From the NCBI GenBank assembly GCA_035264365.1, contig DATFQI010000231.1:1-7460 (forward strand): 7,460 bases of DNA, read 5' to 3'. The stretch comes from DATFQI01 sp035264365. Lineage in GTDB: Bacteria > Actinomycetota > Thermoleophilia > Solirubrobacterales > Solirubrobacteraceae. The notes below the pieces were generated by a model. That model did not search any database and was not told where the DNA came from. It saw only the letters and a list, made by a program, of their open reading frames with translations. Positions 1 to 4,929 of this stretch are shown here, piece by piece. The translations under genes and the position numbers were made by a program. Numbering within the stretch: position 1 is the first letter of the stretch; the number at the start of each line of letters is the position of its first letter.

Positions 1-114
1 CTCCCTCGGTCATCAGCCAGTCGGATTATGGCTTCGGCCCGAGCCCTTCTGTTCGTGATGGACGCGGCGTGGACGCGGGGGACGCCCGCTGAGTCGAGCG
101 CGACCATTCGGGCT
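1..114. other. left-edge stretch with no supported gene
   Basis: I can assign nothing here. On the plus strand two short frames run in from the left edge and stop at 55-57 and 90-92, so one could be the C-terminal tail of a gene that begins outside the window. Neither tail shows a recognisable motif. A plus-strand reading frame starting at 28 runs straight through the antisense of the tRNA and is therefore not credible. No RNA fold or repeat stood out. Confidence 0.4.
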
Positions 115-141
115 AAAGAAAAAGCCGCCATATGCGGCGGC
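115..141 (-). terminator. intrinsic terminator of the tRNA-Thr transcript
   Basis: Read on the minus strand, a perfect 6-bp G/C stem (GCCGCC pairing with GGCGGC, 136-141 with 124-129) encloses the 6-nt loop GCATAT. It is followed at once by TTTTTCTTT (123-115). This is a textbook Rho-independent terminator, rare in such GC-rich DNA. It sits 8 nt beyond the tRNA 3' end, so the tRNA is probably a single-gene transcript. Confidence 0.85.
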
Positions 142-149
142 GTTTCGAG

Positions 150-222
<73 letters not shown>

Positions 223-234
223 GTGCGAGGACGC

Positions 235-240
235 AGGGTA
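235..240 (-). promoter_or_regulatory. candidate -10 box for tRNA-Thr
   Basis: On the minus strand TACCCT fits the TAnnnT core of a housekeeping -10 element and lies 12 nt before the mature tRNA 5' end. Transcription would start about 5 nt upstream of the tRNA, a usual leader length before RNase P processing. I see no good -35 hexamer at the expected distance, so this rests on position and the hexamer alone. Confidence 0.4.
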
Positions 241-493
241 GCGGTGCCCGGCGTGGGTTGCGACCTCGCGTGCGGGCGCGGCTAGCGGTGGGCCAGTCGG
301 CGGAGCCAGTGTTCGGCGGCTCGCTCGCGGTCGAGCGTGGCTCGGTGCTCTGCGGCTCGGCGCTGGCTAGGCCTGAGGCCAGCGGTGGAATGCGGTTGTG
401 GTGGCCGGAGTGGCTTGCGGGTGCGGCTCTCGGCGCGCTCTTGGTCTTGCTGGGCGTTCATCGCCTCGTCTCTCGGTGTGCCTGGGAACGCTA

Positions 494-512
494 CGCCCCT
501 CAGATGAGGGCG
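494..512 (-). terminator. possible terminator hairpin after the zinc-ribbon gene
   Basis: A bulged stem of about 7 bp forms between 494-501 and 506-512 (CGCC-C-CTC with GAGGGCG) closing a 4-nt loop. It begins 22 nt past the stop codon of the minus-strand zinc-ribbon gene. There is no U-run after it, so the call rests on the fold and its position; it may instead be a chance hairpin in GC-rich DNA. Confidence 0.3.
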
Positions 513-534
513 CAAGGGCAAATTCACCGCACCG

Positions 535-699
535 TTACGCCGGCTCGGGGTCCTCGCGTGGTGGCGGCTCGTCGGCGCGGACGGGCTGGCCGAACTCCGT
601 GCAGGCCTCGTTGCGGCATTCCCAGTCGTGGTCGGGGCCTCCGAGGGCCTCGCTGGCCGGCTGGCCGCAGGTCGGGCAGAGAGGCGGGCTCTCGCTCAT
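535..699 (-). CDS. small zinc-ribbon protein of unknown function
   Basis: A 54-residue protein with two cysteine pairs: CPTCG at residues 8-12 and CRNEAC at about 28-33, the second preceded by Trp-Glu. This Cys-x2-Cys...Cys-x4-Cys layout is typical of a single small zinc ribbon. The N-terminus (MSESPPL) is short. The C-terminus is a Pro/Glu/Asp-rich acidic tail that looks disordered. I chose the ATG at 697-699 because the ribbon begins 7 residues later and a -10-like box (706-711) lies 6 nt upstream, as expected for a leaderless message. A longer version from 756 would add 19 Arg-rich residues that overlap that promoter. It is transcribed away from the c-di-AMP riboswitch. No family name is justified. 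Nucleic-acid or protein binding is the usual role of such ribbons, but nothing here shows a partner. Confidence 0.65.
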   Translation of the reverse strand: MSESPPLCPTCGQPASEALGGPDHDWECRNEACTEFGQPVRADEPPPREDPEPA

Positions 700-705
700 G
701 CGCTC

Positions 706-711
706 GTTGTA
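706..711 (-). promoter_or_regulatory. candidate -10 box, leaderless start of the zinc-ribbon gene
   Basis: TACAAC on the minus strand ends 6 nt before the ATG at 699, which would put the transcription start at or next to the start codon. No Shine-Dalgarno sequence is apparent in the 6-nt spacer, consistent with a leaderless message. A TTGACG lies further upstream (731-737 region) but about 21 bp away, too far for a standard -35. Confidence 0.35.
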
Positions 712-773
712 CCGTGCCGGCCCGAAACGGGTCGTCAAGGCCGGGTCGCGCCGCATCCATCGGGCGCGTCTGG

Positions 774-782
774 TGTTATGGC
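774..782 (+). promoter_or_regulatory. candidate extended -10 promoter for the riboswitch and hydrolase transcript
   Basis: TG-T-TATGGC matches an extended -10 (TGn followed by TAT...). It would start transcription near 789, about 18 nt before the aptamer's closing helix. No -35 hexamer is visible, which extended -10 promoters can tolerate. The motif closely resembles the TG-A-TATGAC before bioY at 7113-7121, and that similarity raises my confidence a little. Confidence 0.4.
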
Positions 783-806
783 GACTTGGACATAGGCCGA
801 GTCCTG

Positions 807-952
807 CCTCCTCCGGGGGGTGGGAGCGGGGGAACCACTTGGGATCGGAGTGCCGGGGGCACTCGGGTCCTTGGGGCGAATCGCGGCAGCAAAGCCGCGT
901 AGCGCGACCAGCGCGAGCCCGTCAGCTCACCTCGTAGGCCGCGATGAGGAGG
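807..952 (+). ncRNA. cyclic-di-AMP riboswitch (ydaO-yuaA class)
   Basis: This untranslated leader carries the signature blocks of the ydaO c-di-AMP aptamer in order: GGGGGAACCA (828-837), TTGGGGCGAATC (871-882), and CCCGTCAGCTCACCTCGTAG (918-937). Supporting helices are visible. The closing P1 pairs CCTCCTC (807-813) with GAGGAGG (946-952). A hairpin pairs GAGTGCC (848-854) with GGCACTC (858-864). Another pairs CGCGGC (882-887) with GCCGCG (894-899), and a short one pairs GCGC 902-905 with 911-914. The class binds c-di-AMP and usually lowers expression of cell-wall hydrolases, ion transporters and osmolyte genes. In actinobacteria it is known upstream of NlpC/P60 and related wall enzymes, exactly the downstream gene here. 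No terminator follows: only 19 nt separate P1 from the ATG, and the P1 3' strand is itself a perfect Shine-Dalgarno tract. I infer translational rather than transcriptional control. Confidence 0.93.
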
Positions 953-955
953 AAC

Positions 956-959
956 GGAG
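956..959 (+). promoter_or_regulatory. ribosome binding site of the hydrolase
   Basis: GGAG lies 12 nt before the ATG at 972, a slightly long but usable spacing. A stronger tract, GAGGAGG at 946-952, is 19 nt away and is the 3' strand of riboswitch helix P1. The GGAG lies just outside P1, so folding of the aptamer would place a closed helix immediately beside it. Confidence 0.5.
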
Positions 960-971
960 CTCGGATTCGAG

Positions 972-2045
972 ATGCGAACGACTGCATTGACGGATGACGG
1001 ATGGGCGATCCTGGCGCTGCCGCACCACGAGAACGGCGGGCGTGACTTGGCCTGCGCGGCGACGTGGGAGCGCTCGCTGAAGCGCTCGCAGTTGCGACGA
1101 GCGCGTGCAGCCACCGAGCGCAGGAACCTGCCCGCCTCTCGGAAGGTCGGCGTGGCGATCGCGGCCTCGGCGATCCTCGCTCCGCTCGCTCAGCAGACCG
1201 CGTCCGCGCAGGAAAGCACCGCCTCCACGAGCACGACGAGCGCGACGGCCTCCACGAGCTCAGGCCTGTTGCGCCAGGGATCGAGCGGGCCCGCGGTGTC
1301 GGCGCTGCAGAGCCAGCTCGGGATCTCGGCCGACGGCGTGTTCGGGCCGGCCACGAAGGCCGCGGTCATCTCGTTCCAGCAGCGCAACGGGCTGCTGGTC
1401 GACGGGATCGTCGGGCCGCAGACTCGCGGCGCCCTTGGTGGCGGCTCGTCGAACACGAGCAGCTCCACCTCGAACAACTCCGGCCCCAAGCCCAGCCAGG
1501 GCGTCACGATCGCCGTCCAGAAGAAGCTCGGCCTCAGCGCCGACGGCGCGTACGGGCCGATCACCCGCTCCGCGGTCAAGGCGTTCCAGGCCCGCAACGG
1601 CCTGACCGCCGACGGGATCGTCGGCCCGGCCACGATGGCCGCGATGGGGATCTCCGGCTCCACGGAGCAAGCGCCGTCCTCGTCCGGTGGTGGCGGCTCC
1701 GCGGTCTCGGCCGCCCGCTCCGCGATCGGCACGCCGTACGCCTACGGCGGCACCACGACCTCAGGCTTCGACTGCTCGGGCCTCGTGGTCTGGGCGTTCC
1801 AGAAGTCGGGCGTGAGCCTGCCGCGCACCTCCTTCGCCCAGTTCGGCCAGGGCGCCGCGGTCAGCCGCGCGAACATCCAGGCCGGCGACCTCGTCTTCTT
1901 CAACGCCAACGGTCCTGGCGCGTCGCACGTGGGCATCGCGACGTCGAACTCGACCGTGATCTCCGCCACGACCAAGGGGGTCATGGAGCACGCGATCAGC
2001 GACTCCTACTGGGGCTCCCACTACGTCGGGGCGAGGCGCGTCTAA
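972..2045 (+). CDS. secreted NlpC/P60 peptidoglycan endopeptidase with two peptidoglycan-binding domains
   Basis: A 357-residue cell-wall hydrolase predicted to cut peptide stems of peptidoglycan outside the membrane. Residues 1-57 form an unusual basic, Arg-rich extension. Residues 58-79 are a signal peptide (RK then a hydrophobic core), with likely cleavage after ASA at 77-79. A Ser/Thr linker follows (81-97). Peptidoglycan-binding repeat 1 spans about 98-156 and repeat 2 about 176-227; each has an ADG..FGP or ADG..YGP motif and then a VDGIVGP or ADGIVGP motif. They are separated by Ser/Asn linkers. The NlpC/P60 domain is 243-357, with catalytic Cys268 in DCSG and His319 in SHVGI. The third catalytic position, usually His in an IHA motif, is Ser331 (VISAT). 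ATG 972 is the only plausible start: there is no other in-frame ATG before the signal peptide, and the c-di-AMP riboswitch ends 19 nt upstream. Expression is therefore likely tuned by c-di-AMP. The gene stands alone and is convergent with the next operon. Confidence 0.95.
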   Translation: MRTTALTDDGWAILALPHHENGGRDLACAATWERSLKRSQLRRARAATERRNLPASRKVGVAIAASAILAPLAQQTASAQESTASTSTTSATASTSSGLLRQGSSGPAVSALQSQLGISADGVFGPATKAAVISFQQRNGLLVDGIVGPQTRGALGGGSSNTSSSTSNNSGPKPSQGVTIAVQKKLGLSADGAYGPITRSAVKAFQARNGLTADGIVGPATMAAMGISGSTEQAPSSSGGGGSAVSAARSAIGTPYAYGGTTTSGFDCSGLVVWAFQKSGVSLPRTSFAQFGQGAAVSRANIQAGDLVFFNANGPGASHVGIATSNSTVISATTKGVMEHAISDSYWGSHYVGARRV

Positions 2046-2060
2046 GGAAAACAGGGGCCA

Positions 2061-2084
2061 CGCGCCGGGGGGCGGCCCGGCGCG
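2061..2084. terminator. hairpin between convergent genes, probable shared terminator
   Basis: A 9-bp G/C stem (2061-2069 with 2076-2084) with a 6-nt loop fills the 46-bp gap between the hydrolase stop (2045) and the stop of the opposing gamma-CA-like gene (2092). There is no U-run directly after it on the plus strand. On the minus strand a TTTT follows about 9 nt later. Its strength and its position between tail-to-tail genes suggest it ends or protects both transcripts, though a classical U-tract is missing. Confidence 0.55.
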
Positions 2085-2091
2085 GGACGCG

Positions 2092-2688
2092 CTAATCGAC
2101 CTCGCGGTCCTCGCGATGGGCCGCGAACCAGGCGGCCTGTCGCTCCATGCGCTCGCGCGCGGGCGCGTCGCGCGGGAGGCCGTAGACCGTCCCCGGGAAG
2201 TCGAGGCCCTCCTGGACGGCCCAGATGGCGTCGTGCTCACTGGGCGGCAGGACCTGCGCGGGATCGCCGACGGCGACCCAGCCGATCGGGACCGTCGCGC
2301 CGTCCTCGAGCACGGTGTTGACGTGCACGACGCCGTGGATGCGCACCTCGACGCCGCGCCCGAGCCGCACGCCCGGGAACAGCGCGCAGCCTGTGGCCAG
2401 GAAGGAGCCGCCGCCGACCAGCGCGCCGTTGACGTGGGCGTGCGGACCGACGAGCACGTCGGAGCCGAGGACGACGGGATGCGCGGAGCGCGCCCGCAGG
2501 AGGGCGTTCTCCATCACGACGCAGCGCTCGCCGACCTCGATCCGCCCGTCCTCGGCCGTCAGCACGGCGCCGAAGAGGATCCGGGCGTCCTTCCCGACGA
2601 CCACGTCGCCGCACAGGACGGCGGTCGGCGCGACGTACGCGCTCGGATGCACCGAGGGCGACTTGCCGCGGTGCTCGAGCAGCGTCAT
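2092..2688 (-). CDS. gamma-carbonic-anhydrase-like left-handed beta-helix protein
   Basis: A 198-residue hexapeptide-repeat protein. Repeats such as VVVGKDA, IEVGERC, VVLGSDV and GVRLGRGV build a left-handed beta-helix over about residues 12-145. A C-terminal helical tail follows (150-198). The overall pattern (VLCGDVVVG..., ILFGAVLTAEDG, then IEVG, then VLG..VLVG) matches the gamma-carbonic anhydrase/PaaY/CaiE group, which form trimers. The usual zinc-ligand histidines are not at their usual places: the vvH position reads LLR (66), and the GHxxxxH motif reads GPHAHVNG (81-88), with Pro and Asn at the aligned ligand positions and His83/His85 shifted. Carbonic anhydrase activity is therefore doubtful; a different metal geometry or a different role is possible. 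The ATG overlaps the upstream Nudix stop in ATGA, so it is translationally coupled. It is the last gene of the minus-strand operon. Confidence 0.85.
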   Translation of the reverse strand: MTLLEHRGKSPSVHPSAYVAPTAVLCGDVVVGKDARILFGAVLTAEDGRIEVGERCVVMENALLRARSAHPVVLGSDVLVGPHAHVNGALVGGGSFLATGCALFPGVRLGRGVEVRIHGVVHVNTVLEDGATVPIGWVAVGDPAQVLPPSEHDAIWAVQEGLDFPGTVYGLPRDAPARERMERQAAWFAAHREDREVD

Positions 2689-3122
2689 GGCAGCCGGTCC
2701 AGGAACTCGGCCTGCGCCGGGTTGAGCTTCTCGCGCGCGGTCTCCACGTCGAACCACTCGGCTCGGTCGATCTCCGGGAACGACTGCACGCGGCCCGACC
2801 GCGGCGGCCACTCCATCTCGAAGGTGTTCGACACGACGGCCGCCACGTCGACGTCGCCCTCGCCGTAGAAGGCCCGCACCTCCTTGCGGTTCTTCTGGCG
2901 CACGGTGCCGAGGTCGGTCAACCCCACGGGCGGCGTGACCCCGAGCTCTTCGAGGAACTCCCGCCGCGCGCAGGCCTCGGGGTCCTCGTCCTCGTCGTGC
3001 TCGCCCTTGGGGATCGACCAGGCGCCCGCATCGCGCCGCGCCCAGAACGGCCCGCCCGGATGCACCAGCAGCACGCAGCCGTCGCCGGCCCGCCGCAGCA
3101 GCACCCCGGCCGAGCGCTTCAC
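2685..3122 (-). CDS. Nudix hydrolase, predicted NTP pyrophosphohydrolase type
   Basis: A 145-residue single-domain Nudix protein. The Nudix box is complete at residues 40-62: Gly40, Glu46, Arg54-Glu55, Glu58-Glu59 and Gly61-Val62 fit GX5EX7REUXEEXGU, so the Mg2+-binding catalytic helix looks intact. SIPKGE just before the box and AGVLLRR at the N-terminus resemble the small Nudix enzymes grouped as predicted NTP pyrophosphohydrolases (COG4119, assigned from memory). The substrate, a nucleoside diphosphate linked to another moiety, cannot be read from sequence. I chose GTG at 3122 because it overlaps the upstream oxidoreductase stop in GTGA and gives the family's expected N-terminal strand; no ATG is available there. 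It is coupled on both sides: the 3' end shares ATGA with the gamma-CA-like gene. A house-cleaning role is possible. Confidence 0.92.
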   Translation of the reverse strand: MKRSAGVLLRRAGDGCVLLVHPGGPFWARRDAGAWSIPKGEHDEDEDPEACARREFLEELGVTPPVGLTDLGTVRQKNRKEVRAFYGEGDVDVAAVVSNTFEMEWPPRSGRVQSFPEIDRAEWFDVETAREKLNPAQAEFLDRLP

Positions 3123-4102
3123 AGCGCGACGACCACCTTCCCCAGATACCGGCCGCGCAGCATGTCGATGAACGCGCCCGGGGCGGCCTCGAGCCCACCC
3201 TCGACCACCGTCTCGGCCAGCCGGAGGCGGCCGGAGGCGATCAGGTCGCCGACCTCGCCGCGGAAGTCGCTCTCGCGCGCGGCGTGGTCGCCGACGATGA
3301 AGCCGCGCATCATCCCGCGCTTGCCGACGAGCAGCGAGAGGTTGCGCGGACCGGGCGGCGGCTCGACGGCGTTGTAGCCCGACACGGAGCCGCACAGGGC
3401 GATCCGGCCGCCGCGGTTCAGGGCGCCGATCGCGGCCTCGAGCTGGACGCCGCCGACGTTGTCGAAGTAGACGTCGACGCCGTCGGGCGCGACCTCGCGC
3501 AGCGCCTCGCGGGGCTCGATCGCGCGGTAGTCGAAGCAGGCGTCGAAGCCGAGCTCGTCGCGCACGAAGCGCGTCTTCGCGGGCCCGCCCGCGCTGCCGA
3601 CCACCCGGCACCCGCGCGCCTTGGCGAGCTGCCCGGCGACGCTGCCGACCGCCCCGGCGGCCGCGCTGACGAACACGGTCTCGCCCTCGCGCACCGGGGC
3701 GATCTCGGTGACCCCGACCCAGGCCGTCATACCCGGCATCCCGAGCGCGCCGAGGAGCGCGCTGGCCTGGACGTCGTGCGGCAGCGGGCCGGGACGGCGC
3801 ACCCGGTCGGCCGGCAGCAGGGCGTGCTCGCGCCAGCCGCGGTCGTGCACGACGAGCTCGCCCGTGCCCACCACCTCGCCGACGGCCCCTCCCTGCAGCG
3901 CTTTGCCGAGTTCGAACGGCGGCACGTAGGACTTGCGATCGTTCATGCGGCCGCGCATGTAGGGGTCGACGCTCATGAAGCGGTTGCGGACGAGGACCTG
4001 GTCCTCGCCCGGCTCGTCGAGCTCCCGCACCGCCAGCTCGAAGTCTTCGCCGACCGGCTCGCCGTGCGGCCGGCGGGCGAGGCGGATCTCCCGGGTCTCC
4101 AT
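3119..4102 (-). CDS. NADP-dependent oxidoreductase, MDR superfamily (prostaglandin reductase/CurA-like)
   Basis: A 327-residue, zinc-independent medium-chain dehydrogenase/reductase of the leukotriene B4 12-hydroxydehydrogenase/CurA group. These enzymes use NADPH to reduce the double bond of alpha,beta-unsaturated ketones and aldehydes. Supporting marks, in order, are MSVDPYMRGRM (43-53), GMPGMTAW (121-128), the nucleotide-binding loop AAAGAVGS (147-154), VYFDNVGG (211-218), and the C-terminal GKVVVAL typical of the group. Residues 1-120 are the GroES-like catalytic half and about 121-290 the Rossmann half. Length is close to the usual 330-345. The ATG at 4102 gives the standard N-terminus, and a -10-like box lies 7 nt upstream with no Shine-Dalgarno, suggesting a leaderless message. 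It is first of a three-gene operon with 4-nt overlaps and is divergent from an SDR gene. The physiological substrate is unknown. Confidence 0.94.
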   Translation of the reverse strand: METREIRLARRPHGEPVGEDFELAVRELDEPGEDQVLVRNRFMSVDPYMRGRMNDRKSYVPPFELGKALQGGAVGEVVGTGELVVHDRGWREHALLPADRVRRPGPLPHDVQASALLGALGMPGMTAWVGVTEIAPVREGETVFVSAAAGAVGSVAGQLAKARGCRVVGSAGGPAKTRFVRDELGFDACFDYRAIEPREALREVAPDGVDVYFDNVGGVQLEAAIGALNRGGRIALCGSVSGYNAVEPPPGPRNLSLLVGKRGMMRGFIVGDHAARESDFRGEVGDLIASGRLRLAETVVEGGLEAAPGAFIDMLRGRYLGKVVVAL

Positions 4103-4109
4103 GCCTAGG

Positions 4110-4115
4110 ACTGTA
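4110..4115 (-). promoter_or_regulatory. candidate -10 box of the MDR operon (leaderless)
   Basis: On the minus strand TACAGT fits TAnnnT and ends 7 nt before the ATG at 4102, placing transcription start on or beside the start codon. It overlaps the SDR gene's own -10 candidate by two bases. The -35 region would lie inside the SDR coding sequence and shows no consensus. Confidence 0.45.
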
Positions 4116-4119
4116 GGGT
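4114..4119 (+). promoter_or_regulatory. candidate -10 box of the SDR gene (leaderless)
   Basis: TAGGGT fits TAnnnT and ends 8 nt before the ATG at 4128. The 25-bp gap between the two divergent start codons has no room for a leader with a ribosome site. The box sits inside a small inverted repeat, GGAC-N6-GTCC (4108-4121), which could be a regulator site or chance. Confidence 0.4.
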
Positions 4120-4127
4120 CCGGCGCC

Positions 4128-4919
4128 ATGGAGCTGGCGGGCCGGCACATCGTGGTGACGGGCGGGGCGAGCGGGATCGGCCGCGCCTGTGCGCTGCGAT
4201 TCGCGGACGAGGGCGCGCGCGTCACCGTCGCGGACCTCGACCTCGAGGGCGCGCGGGCGACCGCGAAGCAGGCCGGCGGGCTCGCGGTCGAGGCGGATGT
4301 CGGACGGGAGAGCGGCGTGAGCGGGCTGATCGAGCTCGCGGAGGCGCAAGTCGGGCCGATCGACGCGTTCTTCTCCAACGCCGGCATCACCGGCCCGCCG
4401 GGTGGGCCGCCGGAGCTCGGAGACGACGATTGGGATCTCCTGTGGCGCGTCAACGTGATGAGCCACATCTGGGCTGCGAGAGCCCTGGTCCCGAAGATGC
4501 TCGAGCAGGGTGAGGGGTACCTGCTGAGCACCGCCAGCGCCGCCGGCCTCCTCTCGCAGCTGGGCGCGATCGGCTACGCCACCACCAAGCACGCCGCCGT
4601 CGCGGTCGCCGAGTGGCTGAACATCACCTATCGCGACCGCGGCATCCGCGTCTCCTGCCTGTGCCCGCAGTTCGTCAACACGCCGATGGTCACCGAGGGC
4701 CTCGACGTCGACAAGCTGCGCCAGATCGCCCAGATCATCGAGCCCGAGCAGGTGGCGGACGAGGTCGTCAGCGCGATGCACGAGGAGCGCTTCCTGATCC
4801 TCCCCCACCCCGAGGTCGCCAAGTACATGGCCAACCGCGGCGCCACGCACGACCGCTGGCTCGCAGGGATGCGCAAGCTGCAGGCCCAGCTCGGCGGCCT
4901 CGAGCGGCCTCCGCAGTAG
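4128..4919 (+). CDS. SDR-family NAD(P)-dependent dehydrogenase/reductase
   Basis: A 263-residue classical short-chain dehydrogenase. Marks are the cofactor loop TGGASGIG (11-18), NAG (84-86), and the full catalytic tetrad Asn109, Ser137, Tyr150 and Lys154 (YATTK). PQFVNTPM (180-187) is the PG-type motif after strand 6. Asp36 at the end of the second strand (VADLD) favours NAD(H) over NADP(H). The C-terminal part (RFLILPHPEVAKYM) resembles SDR proteins annotated only as oxidoreductases. I chose ATG 4128, which gives MELAGRHIVVTGG, over an in-frame ATG at 3975 that would run back across the divergent gene. The GNAT gene follows after 10 bp, so they are probably co-transcribed. The substrate is not predictable; pairing with a divergent MDR reductase may mean related carbonyl substrates, but that is inference. 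Confidence 0.95.
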   Translation: MELAGRHIVVTGGASGIGRACALRFADEGARVTVADLDLEGARATAKQAGGLAVEADVGRESGVSGLIELAEAQVGPIDAFFSNAGITGPPGGPPELGDDDWDLLWRVNVMSHIWAARALVPKMLEQGEGYLLSTASAAGLLSQLGAIGYATTKHAAVAVAEWLNITYRDRGIRVSCLCPQFVNTPMVTEGLDVDKLRQIAQIIEPEQVADEVVSAMHEERFLILPHPEVAKYMANRGATHDRWLAGMRKLQAQLGGLERPPQ

Positions 4920-4929
4920 CCTCCGAACC

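Larger units (their letters stand above)
223..534. other. 312-bp stretch without a convincing gene
   Basis: Both strands are open here because of GC content, but no frame looks protein-like. A minus-strand frame (282-527, up to 81 residues, Arg/Ala/Glu-rich with two RAAEH repeats) and a plus-strand frame from 390 (one hydrophobic stretch, then a basic tail with no stop until 902) both lack a ribosome site or recognisable domain. The stretch holds the tRNA promoter region at its left end and two hairpins: perfect 7-bp arms CGCTGGC/GCCAGCG at 361-367 and 378-384 with a 10-nt loop, and a bulged stem at 494-512 described separately. Confidence 0.5.

Noticed and set aside
361..384. Perfect 7-bp inverted repeat as a terminator or operator
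   Set aside because: No U-run on either strand and no gene boundary beside it; hairpins of this size are expected by chance in such GC-rich DNA.
282..527. Minus-strand 81-residue Arg/Ala/Glu-rich ORF
   Set aside because: No ribosome site, no promoter tied to a start, mixed third-base composition, and apparent repeats explained by repeated GCTCGGC-like DNA. It is left as unassigned sequence.
390..902. Plus-strand frame beginning MRLWWPEWLAG with one hydrophobic segment
   Set aside because: It looks like a small membrane protein at first, but continues as a basic low-information tail through the opposite zinc-ribbon gene and into the riboswitch.
944..997. 17-codon ORF starting inside riboswitch helix P1 and overlapping the hydrolase start out of frame
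   Set aside because: An upstream regulatory peptide is conceivable, but its ATG is part of the aptamer 3' end, it has no ribosome site of its own, and chance explains it.
1190..1732. Minus-strand ORFs opposite the NlpC/P60 gene
   Set aside because: They mirror the peptidoglycan-binding repeats in antisense; the plus-strand protein has clear domains and catalytic residues.
2092..3198. 368-residue minus-strand ORF extending the gamma-CA-like protein upstream
   Set aside because: The first 170 residues are an Arg/Gly-rich shift-frame reading of the Nudix gene. The true start is ATG 2688, coupled to the Nudix stop.
3284..4108. 274-residue plus-strand ORF opposite the MDR gene
   Set aside because: Antisense shadow: Ala/Arg/Asp/His-rich with no motif, while the minus-strand frame has a full MDR signature.
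3975..4127. 51-residue N-terminal extension of the SDR protein
   Set aside because: It would run across the divergent MDR start region. The standard SDR N-terminus begins at ATG 4128, a few residues before the cofactor loop.
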